Source of the DNA: Candidatus Methanophagales archaeon
GTDB lineage: Archaea; Halobacteriota; Syntropharchaeia; Alkanophagales; Methanospirareceae
Length of the DNA: 48,019 nucleotides
Reading direction: 5' to 3'
Assembly: GCA_017883965.1 (NCBI GenBank)
Contig: JAFNKG010000013.1
Location: 1-48,019, forward strand
In this document: positions 42,754 through 48,019 of the stretch, one piece after another
How the letters are laid out: every line of letters begins with the position of its first letter
Position numbering within the stretch: position 1 is the first letter of the stretch
The notes under the pieces: model-generated
What the model was told of the DNA's origin: nothing
The model's input: the letters and a program-made list of their open reading frames with translations, nothing else
The model's database searches: none
Translations under genes and position numbers: made by a program

Positions 42754-42984
42754 ATGCCGAGCGGGAAAATATATAAGGTAGTGACAAAACCAGAGGAGGG
42801 AACGATAAAAGTCTACAATCCAGATGGAAAGTTGGTGAGCAAAGATGAAAAACTGAGCAAAGAGGCAGTGAGTCTCATTGAGAAAATCTTTCTCGAAAAC
42901 GTGGCAGCAATGGTAGGAGCGATGGAAAAGGAAAAAGGAAATGGAACTGAAGAAAATCTTGAGACTGCGATGTATATACGATAA
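42754..42984 (+). CDS. MPSGK-family small protein, copy 2
   Basis: 76 residues, highly similar to copies 1 and 3: PSGKIYKVVTKPEEGTIKVY, PDGKLVSKDEKLSKEAVSLIEKIF, then a Lys/Glu/Gly-rich tail ending TAMYIR. It lies 72 nt after the DUF835 sensor gene and about 150 nt before a sensor kinase gene, with the long-stem element in between. The leader ORF just upstream carries the only obvious spacing for initiation (GCGGAATGAGGTAAAAATG). Confidence 0.6.
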   Translation: MPSGKIYKVVTKPEEGTIKVYNPDGKLVSKDEKLSKEAVSLIEKIFLENVAAMVGAMEKEKGNGTEENLETAMYIR

Positions 42985-43015
42985 GAAGTAACTGCTCAAT
43001 CTTCGGTTGCCTTAT

Positions 43016-43107
43016 AAATTCCAAATGGGTGCGTTACGCGTTTCTTAGAAGTTGCCTTACCCACAGGCTCCATGTTTGCCTCCTCAGTAATGCACCCTTT
43101 GGAATTT
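43016..43107. repeat. Long-stem inverted-repeat element, copy 2
   Basis: AAATTCCAAATGGGTGCGTTAC (written in two parts: 43016-43027, 43028-43037) pairs with 43087-43107, which ends ACCCTTTGGAATTT: about 21 bp with one bulged T and one G:U-type position. The loop shares CGCGTTTCTTA and GTTGCCTTACCCACA with copy 1. It lies between the small gene and the kinase start at 43136, so as RNA it would be in the kinase 5' leader. Confidence 0.6.
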
Positions 43108-43135
43108 TTCGAGAGAGAATTTTTGAGGAGCTGTG

Positions 43136-44587
43136 ATGGGAATAAAAATTGAAGGACGAGAGGAAAAATACAAAATTATTGTAATGGCTACCCTTTTAGC
43201 TGATGCTTGCCTTCTCACGTATTATTTTCATGCGCTACGTGGAATCGGCACAGTTTTTACCCACTTCTTTTATATTCCAATTATTTTAGCATCGCTGTGG
43301 TGGAAAAGAAAAGGTTTAGTTGTGGCTATATTTTTAGCGGTATTCCTGATTTGCAGCCACATTTTCCTTAGATTGGGTGTAGAGGCTACCAATGATTGTC
43401 TTCGAGCTATTGCCTTTATAGGTATTGGCTTTACAGTTGCTACGTTAAGTGAGCGGATTGAGAAAGCGAAGGCAATCAAACTTGCCTACGCAGAACTCGA
43501 TCAGATATTCAACACCGTAGCTAACGGGCTGCGTCTGATTGATAAAGACTTCAACGTGCTTCGAGTTAACGAGACATTTTCGACTCTATCAGGCATAAGC
43601 AGATATGAAGCGATGAGCAAAAAGTGCCATGAGGTATTTCACAGCCACCTGTGTCATACTCCCGGTTGTCCGCTGACTCTGATTCTCGGTGGTGAGGAGC
43701 GCGTTGAATGTGAAGTAGAAAAAGAACGTAACGACGGCACCAGAATCCCTGGCTTTTTGACGGTAACTCCCTTTTGGGGACATGATGACAGACTTATTGG
43801 CATTGTTGAAGATTTTATGGACATTACCGAACGCAAGCGTGCGGAGAAGGAACGTGAGCACCTTATAAAAGAGCTTGAAGATAAGAACGCCGATATGGAG
43901 AGGTTCACTTACACGGTCTCTCACGACTTAAGGTCGCCACTTTTTACCATTCAGGGTTTTGCTAATGTGCTACGAGAGGATTTGAAACGGAATGAGAGAG
44001 AAAAAGTGGAAGACAATTTGAAGTTCATAGAAAACGCCGCTACAAAGATGGACCACCTTTTGAGTGCGACACTGGAACTCTCCCGCATCGGTCGTGTGGC
44101 TAATCCGTCAGAAGATGTGCCTTTTGGAGAAATTATTCAAGAGGCACGGGAGCAAACGGCAGAACAAATAAAATCGAGCGGGGTTGAACTATCAGTGGCT
44201 GAGGACTTCCCTGCTGTTTACGTGGACCGCATGAGGCTGGTCGAGGTGCTGGTGAACCTGATTGCGAACAGCATAAATTACATGGGTGAGCAATCACATC
44301 CAAAAATAGACATTGATTATCGTGTAGATGGCGAAGAAACAGTGTTTTTTCTGAAGGATAATGGTATAGGAATAGACAAGAGCCAGCACGAGAAGGTGTT
44401 CGAACTGTTTTACAAAGTGGATAAAAGTAGCAAGGGAACAGGTGCAGGTCTCGCCATCGTGAAACGAATAATCGAGGTGCATGGAGGTCGTATGTGGATA
44501 GAATCAGAGAAGGGTAAAGGGTGCACGGTTTGTTTTACCATACCCAAAATTGGAAAAAAGAGGGATAAAACATGGCAGAATATTTAA
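43136..44587 (+). CDS. Membrane sensor histidine kinase (PAS, HisKA)
   Basis: A 483-residue kinase. The membrane domain (VMATLLADACLLTYYFHALRG, THFFYIPIILASLWWKRKGLVVAIFLAVFLICSHI) and the PAS with KKCHEVFHSHLCHTPGCPL are close copies of the DUF835 sensor. The HisKA domain has FTYTVSHDLRSPLFTIQGFANVL with the phospho-accepting His. The HATPase shows NLIANSINYM (N box), LKDNGIGIDKSQH (G1) and GTGAGLAIVKRIIEVHGGRMWIES (G2). GAGGAG precedes ATG 43136. It overlaps the receiver gene by 16 bp, implying a cognate pair. Confidence 0.9.
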   Translation: MGIKIEGREEKYKIIVMATLLADACLLTYYFHALRGIGTVFTHFFYIPIILASLWWKRKGLVVAIFLAVFLICSHIFLRLGVEATNDCLRAIAFIGIGFTVATLSERIEKAKAIKLAYAELDQIFNTVANGLRLIDKDFNVLRVNETFSTLSGISRYEAMSKKCHEVFHSHLCHTPGCPLTLILGGEERVECEVEKERNDGTRIPGFLTVTPFWGHDDRLIGIVEDFMDITERKRAEKEREHLIKELEDKNADMERFTYTVSHDLRSPLFTIQGFANVLREDLKRNEREKVEDNLKFIENAATKMDHLLSATLELSRIGRVANPSEDVPFGEIIQEAREQTAEQIKSSGVELSVAEDFPAVYVDRMRLVEVLVNLIANSINYMGEQSHPKIDIDYRVDGEETVFFLKDNGIGIDKSQHEKVFELFYKVDKSSKGTGAGLAIVKRIIEVHGGRMWIESEKGKGCTVCFTIPKIGKKRDKTWQNI

Positions 44588-45003
44588 ATTCTGTGCGGAT
44601 ACGGGTTTTGCATGTGGATGACGAACCAGCGCATTTGGAGCTAACGAAATTATTCTTGAAAAGGGAAGCAAAAGACGATTTTGAAATCTCCAGTCTGCTT
44701 TCCGCAGAAGAGGCGTTGGCTAAACTTGAAAGGGACCCTTTTGATGTTATTATTGCAGATTATGATATGCCGGTAATGGATGGAATAGAATTGTTGGAAG
44801 AAGTGAGGAGAACGGTAGGTGATATACCCTTCATTCTTTTCAGCGGGATGGCGGAACCAGAAACTGTCGATGAAGCTTTGGAAAAGGGTGCAGACAGATA
44901 CATTACGAAGAGCGGCGATCTCGCCACTCAGTGCAATGAATTGGCACATGCTATCCGAGAGTTAGTGAAGGAGGGAGATGAGAAGGAGGTGGCAATAGTT
45001 TAA
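44572..45003 (+). CDS. Stand-alone receiver-domain response regulator
   Basis: A 143-residue CheY-like receiver. Acidic pocket HVDDE (D16, D17), phospho-acceptor D63 in VIIADYDMPVMDG, then FILFSGM and YITKSGD with the conserved Ser and Lys. There is no output domain, so it probably acts by protein contact or a phosphorelay. The start overlaps the kinase stop region by 16 bp. It is probably the target of the kinase, and could also be a substrate of the nearby CheC-like protein. Confidence 0.9.
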   Translation: MAEYLNSVRIRVLHVDDEPAHLELTKLFLKREAKDDFEISSLLSAEEALAKLERDPFDVIIADYDMPVMDGIELLEEVRRTVGDIPFILFSGMAEPETVDEALEKGADRYITKSGDLATQCNELAHAIRELVKEGDEKEVAIV

Positions 45004-45023
45004 AATGCGGAATGCTGTAAAAA

Positions 45024-45335
45024 ATGGAAGAAGAAAAAACGTGGGCTTGGCTAATGCCGAGTGGGAAAACATATAAGGTAGTGACAAAACCAGAGGACGG
45101 AGGAACGATAAAAGTCTACAATCCAGATGGGAAGTTGGTGAGTAAAGAAGAAAAACTGAGCAAAGAGGCAGTGAGTCTCATTGAGAAAAAATTTCTCAAA
45201 ACCGTAGCGGCAAAGGTAGGAGCGAAGGAAATGGAAAAAGGAAAAGGAACTGAAGATAATTCGGAGATAGCGATGTATAATACGATAAGAAGTAACTGCT
45301 CAATATCAGGTGGACTTATAAATTCCAAACTCTAA
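45024..45335 (+). CDS. MPSGK-family small protein, copy 3 (fused leader)
   Basis: 103 residues, starting MEEEKTWAWLMPSGKTYKVV, so the leader and core are one frame here. A Gly is inserted in the hairpin (EDGGTIKVYNPDGK). A one-base insertion near the end (TATAATACG against TATATACG in copies 1 and 2) skips the usual stop and adds a C-terminal tail (NTIRSNCSISGGLINSKL) translated from what is untranslated DNA in the other copies. It is followed 10 nt later by an ArsR-type regulator gene rather than a sensor. Confidence 0.62.
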   Translation: MEEEKTWAWLMPSGKTYKVVTKPEDGGTIKVYNPDGKLVSKEEKLSKEAVSLIEKKFLKTVAAKVGAKEMEKGKGTEDNSEIAMYNTIRSNCSISGGLINSKL

Positions 45336-45345
45336 ACCAGCATCC

Positions 45346-45666
45346 ATGAAAAACGAATATAGTTTAGTAAAGGAAGTTCACATGCTCTTGCATCCGATGA
45401 GGTATAGGATTTTGGAGCTGCTTGCTGAGAAGCCGATGCACATAAATGAGATAAGTAAAGCGTTGAGAGAAGAAAGGCGACTCATTTCTTACCATCTAGT
45501 TACTTTAGAGGAATATGGATTCTTGAACAGTAATTACGAAATATCTGAACAGCCGAAGTCAAAGGGAAAAGCGGTAAAGAAATACAGGATGACAGAGAAA
45601 GTGGAAGAAGTGATTTGGTCTTCTACGGTTGCACTGCTTCACACCATGGGGAAAGTGGAGGAATGA
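45346..45666 (+). CDS. ArsR-family winged-helix regulator
   Basis: A 106-residue ArsR-type regulator: MKNEYSLVKEVHMLLHPMRYRILELLAEKPMHINEISKALREERRLISYHLVTLEEYGFL is a complete winged helix, followed by a basic wing (SKGKAVKKYRMTEKVEE) and a short C-terminal dimerisation helix. It has no obvious metal-binding Cys. It is 10 nt from the third MPSGK gene, so they are likely co-transcribed. A decayed relative lies at 33976-34161. Confidence 0.82.
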   Translation: MKNEYSLVKEVHMLLHPMRYRILELLAEKPMHINEISKALREERRLISYHLVTLEEYGFLNSNYEISEQPKSKGKAVKKYRMTEKVEEVIWSSTVALLHTMGKVEE

Positions 45667-45803
45667 TTTCAGAGCTTAAACCTACATCCTCTGCGTTCTC
45701 CGTGAACTCTGCGGTTAATCTGACAATGTCAAGTTAGATTCAAATAATATAAAAACACTCATAATCATGTGTTGATGAATAGAATCAACGAGATGAGAAA
45801 GAG

Positions 45804-46994
45804 ATGTATGCAACGAGAATAAGTTCCCTGCCCTCGTATCTTTTCGCGGAAATAGATGATAGGAAGAAGGAAGCTAAGAAGAAGGGTGTGGATATAATAG
45901 ACTTGGGTGTTGGTGACCCGGATTTGCCAACGCCTCAGCACGTAGTAGATGCGATTTGCCACGCAGCAAAAAACCCTTTGAATCACAGGTATCCATCTTA
46001 CGAAGGAATGCTCTCTTTCCGTGAAGCAGTAGCCGCATGGTATAAGCAGAGGAAGCAATTGAGTTTAGACGCAGAGGATGAAGTTCTAACTTTGATAGGG
46101 TCAAAGGAAGGGATAGCACATTCAGCATTCGCTTTTTTAGACCCGGGTGATATTGCTCTTGTCCCTGACCCTGCATACCCGGTATATAAAAATGCAACGA
46201 TATTGGCGAATGGCATTCCGCATTCGGTTCCTTTAACGGAAGAGAACGAATTTAAGCCAGACCTGGAAAGCATAGATAGCGAGGTGGCGAGGAAAGCAAA
46301 AATCATGTTCTTAAATTATCCAAATAATCCCACTGCCGCAACGGTTGAAAAATCGTTCTTTAAAGAGGTTGTGGATTTCGCGCTCGACCACGCCATCATA
46401 GTTCTTCATGATAACCCTTACTCTGAACTGACTTTCGATGGATACGAAGCGCCGAGTTTTATGGCTGTTGATGCCGCAAAGGAGGTGGGCATCGAATTTA
46501 ACTCGCTATCCAAGACATATAACATGACCGGGTGGCGAATAGGCTTCGCAGTAGGGAATTCCGAGATATTAAAAGGTCTGAGGCTTGTGAAAACCAACGT
46601 GGATTCCGGGGCATTCCAGGCAGTTCAGGTAGCGGGAATAACCGCGTTAACAGGTTCACAAGAATGTGTAAAGAGTAACGTGGAAGTTTATAGAGAAAGA
46701 AGAGATATTCTAATTGATGGGTTGAGGTCTGCGGGACTGGAAATGAAAAAGCCAAAAGCTACTTTCTATCTCTGGGCAAAGATAAGTGTCCCGGTTCCCG
46801 AAGTTAGAAAAATCTCTTCCTCTATCTCCTCCTCTATTCAGTTCTCCATGTTCTTGCTGGAACGCGCAGGAGTAGTTGTAACACCGGGAATAGGGTTCGG
46901 CGAGCGTGGCGAAGGTTTTGTTCGGTTTTCTCTTTGTGTGAGTGCGGAAAGGATAAAGGAAGCGTGTGAAAGGATTAAAGGACTTGATTTTTGA
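45804..46994 (+). CDS. dapL: LL-diaminopimelate aminotransferase-like (class I PLP)
   Basis: A 396-residue class I/II aminotransferase. Substrate-side start [20 protein letters not shown] and [19 protein letters not shown], cofactor-binding [25 protein letters not shown], and [13 protein letters not shown], and the PLP lysine in [19 protein letters not shown]. The pattern fits archaeal DapL-type enzymes, which make LL-diaminopimelate for lysine synthesis directly from tetrahydrodipicolinate. A related aspartate or other aminotransferase activity cannot be excluded. No other lysine genes are in the window. A TATA-like TAATATAAAAAC lies about 50 nt upstream. Confidence 0.82.
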   Translation: MYATRISSLPSYLFAEIDDRKKEAKKKGVDIIDLGVGDPDLPTPQHVVDAICHAAKNPLNHRYPSYEGMLSFREAVAAWYKQRKQLSLDAEDEVLTLIGSKEGIAHSAFAFLDPGDIALVPDPAYPVYKNATILANGIPHSVPLTEENEFKPDLESIDSEVARKAKIMFLNYPNNPTAATVEKSFFKEVVDFALDHAIIVLHDNPYSELTFDGYEAPSFMAVDAAKEVGIEFNSLSKTYNMTGWRIGFAVGNSEILKGLRLVKTNVDSGAFQAVQVAGITALTGSQECVKSNVEVYRERRDILIDGLRSAGLEMKKPKATFYLWAKISVPVPEVRKISSSISSSIQFSMFLLERAGVVVTPGIGFGERGEGFVRFSLCVSAERIKEACERIKGLDF

Positions 46995-47044
46995 TATAAG
47001 AATCCTACTGACAGAATAGAATTTCTTCTTTAATTCAAAAAGAC

Positions 47045-47791
47045 TTAGTGTCCCACCTCCATTAAATCATAATTTTCTTGAGGAGTTCTAAACGTAAGTA
47101 GTTCTTCAACTGTCCATATGTGATCGGTAATCCCCGCTGCCATCATAGGAGTCCTCTGCATCCACTTCCTCCGCTCCTCATCCACTCTAACCCGTAATCC
47201 TTTATGTGTCTTTACAAGATGGTAATATCCGAAGTAGATATGCAAGGATGCCCTTAACAAGTCCTTTTTCTTGGAGAATCCCAGTGTTTTCCTCGTTAGC
47301 CTCCTGTTCCGCTCTCTCATTGTGAGATTGTTCCGCTCGACGAAAGAGATGTTGATCTGATTGCTAACCGGGGATCTCTCTATCGCCTCCAGAACCTTAT
47401 TTACGTCGCCGAATACGACTTCTGTATTTACCTCTACGACTTTGCCCTTTCTTCTCTTCTTCTTGACCTTGGCATACTTCAGATCTGGGCGGGGGATAAT
47501 CTTCGGTTTTCTTGGTCTTCCTCTCTTCCCTGTTCTTTTTACTTCTTCTCTTATGCCATATGCCTTTAGAATGGCATTTTCATAATGGTTCAGGTCATCG
47601 CTGGTGAACAGGGGGATCGTGTCATCCGTTCTCTCTTTTATCATCTCCAGGAGCTGGTCTGCCTCTTTCTGTCCCCTCTTTCCTACTATAAATCCGACCA
47701 CAACCTTGTTTCGGGGATCGAATGCGACCCATATCCATGCATCTCCGAACTCCTGGAGAATCTTCTCAATCCTATCTAAATTCTTTTCTTT
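47045..47791 (-). CDS. IS1-type transposase, C-terminal (catalytic) frame
   Basis: About 248 codons open in this frame, beginning KEKNLDRIEKILQEFGDAWIWVAFDP and continuing VVGFIVGKRGQKEADQLLEMI, TSDDLNHYENAIL and SFVERNNLTMRERNRRLTRKTLGFSKKKD, the typical DDE end of IS1-like transposases. A basic insert (GKRGRPRKPK, KVKKKRRKGKVVEV) lies in the middle. There is no good start codon; a GTG at 47701 would omit the start of the catalytic domain. Expression probably depends on a -1 shift from the upstream frame at 47788-47793. Confidence 0.78.
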   Translation of the reverse strand, partial: KEKNLDRIEKILQEFGDAWIWVAFDPRNKVVVGFIVGKRGQKEADQLLEMIKERTDDTIPLFTSDDLNHYENAILKAYGIREEVKRTGKRGRPRKPKIIPRPDLKYAKVKKKRRKGKVVEVNTEVVFGDVNKVLEAIERSPVSNQINISFVERNNLTMRERNRRLTRKTLGFSKKKDLLRASLHIYFGYYHLVKTHKGLRVRVDEERRKWMQRTPMMAAGITDHIWTVEELLTFRTPQENYDLMEVGH

Positions 47792-48019
47792 TTAAAAACG
47801 AAACTCCAGAGCTCATCCAATTGGCATTCATCGAGGTGATACTCTTGCATCAGATATTCTGTTACCTTCTCCATGTGTTCCCCAACACGTTCTATCACAG
47901 ATCCAACGGTGTCTTTGTTCACTCCGACGATGCGAGCGGTTGCACGAACGCCGTTCCCCTCTCCGAGGCATTTTACGATCTGATAGACCTTCTCCTCTTT
48001 CAGCTTGCAGTTGAAGAGC
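47776..48019 (-). CDS. IS1-type transposase, N-terminal (HTH) frame, partial
   Basis: The frame enters from the right edge and ends at TAG 47776-47778. It reads LKEEKVYQIVKCLGEGNGVRATARIVGVNKDTVGSVIERV, an HTH of IS1 InsA type, then YHLDECQLDELWSFVFKKKRI. In relatives this runs straight into the catalytic frame (DELWSFV.KK.KNL). The AAA-AAG codons at 47788-47793 are a plausible slip site. Without a shift only the DNA-binding part would be made. Confidence 0.72.
   Translation of the reverse strand, partial: LFNCKLKEEKVYQIVKCLGEGNGVRATARIVGVNKDTVGSVIERVGEHMEKVTEYLMQEYHLDECQLDELWSFVFKKKRI

Larger units (their letters stand above)
47045..48019 (-). mobile_element. IS1-type insertion sequence, cut by the window edge
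   Basis: The right part of an IS1-like element, its transposase on the minus strand in two overlapping frames. The 5' end and one terminal inverted repeat are beyond 48019; I could not identify the other terminus near 47000-47045 with confidence. Confidence 0.7.

Noticed and set aside
45690-45725. CTGCGTTCTCCGTGAACTC-type sequence as a repeat element
   Set aside because: It resembles intergenic repeats seen in other prokaryotes, but only one copy is visible here, so I cannot support a repeat.

Overview
The window looks archaeal. It encodes eL43, RNA polymerase subunits P (Rpo12) and F (Rpo4), the KEOPS subunit Pcc1, archaeal GatD, Hel308, archaeal-type phosphoglycerate mutase, Elp3, a PAC2 protein and a DUF655 protein. 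Several starts lie behind BRE/TATA-type promoters (core GCTTTATATA) rather than -35/-10 boxes. Two long HdrA proteins point to a methanogen- or methanotroph-related euryarchaeon. An ANME-1 / Methanophagales-like lineage is my best guess, but this is inference only. There are no rRNA or tRNA genes and no CRISPR arrays that I can see.

Layout. 1-12.6 kb holds housekeeping genes on both strands: Clp1-like RNA kinase, UPF0147, YchF-type NTPase, PAC2 protein, Elp3, GatD, RNA 3'-phosphate cyclase and type II methionine aminopeptidase, mixed with small unknown genes. 12.7-13.8 kb is a small accessory pocket: a PIN-domain toxin gene with a downstream partner, two palindromic operator-like sites, and a multi-hairpin repeat element. 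13.8-16.9 kb has hel308 divergent from an eL43-rpoP-pcc1-small membrane protein cluster. 17-22 kb is an operon: GbsR-like regulator, exported surface protein, ABC ATPase and two paralogous MacB/FtsX-type permeases. 22-26 kb has an ArsR-type regulator with an ADP-ribosylglycohydrolase, then apgM and ahcY. 26.2-32.7 kb is an rpoF-DUF655-hdrA-hdrA string. The second HdrA carries a complete GltD-like NAD(P)H flavoprotein inserted inside it.

32.7-45.7 kb is the accessory part and the most interesting. It is a signalling island with three membrane sensors sharing one N-terminal membrane domain but ending in different output modules (HisKA_2 kinase, DUF835, HisKA kinase). It also has two receiver proteins, a chemoreceptor split by a frameshift, a CheC-like protein and a tyrosine recombinase. 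Three copies of an undescribed small protein (MPSGK family) lie here. In two copies a ten-codon leader ORF ends at or next to the main start. Two copies are followed by an ~90-nt element with an 18-21 bp stem. Direct repeats and at least three gene remnants (UPF0145, an ArsR-type regulator, an unknown gene) mark 32.7-34.2 kb as a recombination scar.

45.8-48.0 kb has an LL-diaminopimelate aminotransferase-like gene and an IS1-type transposase in two frames, running off the window end.
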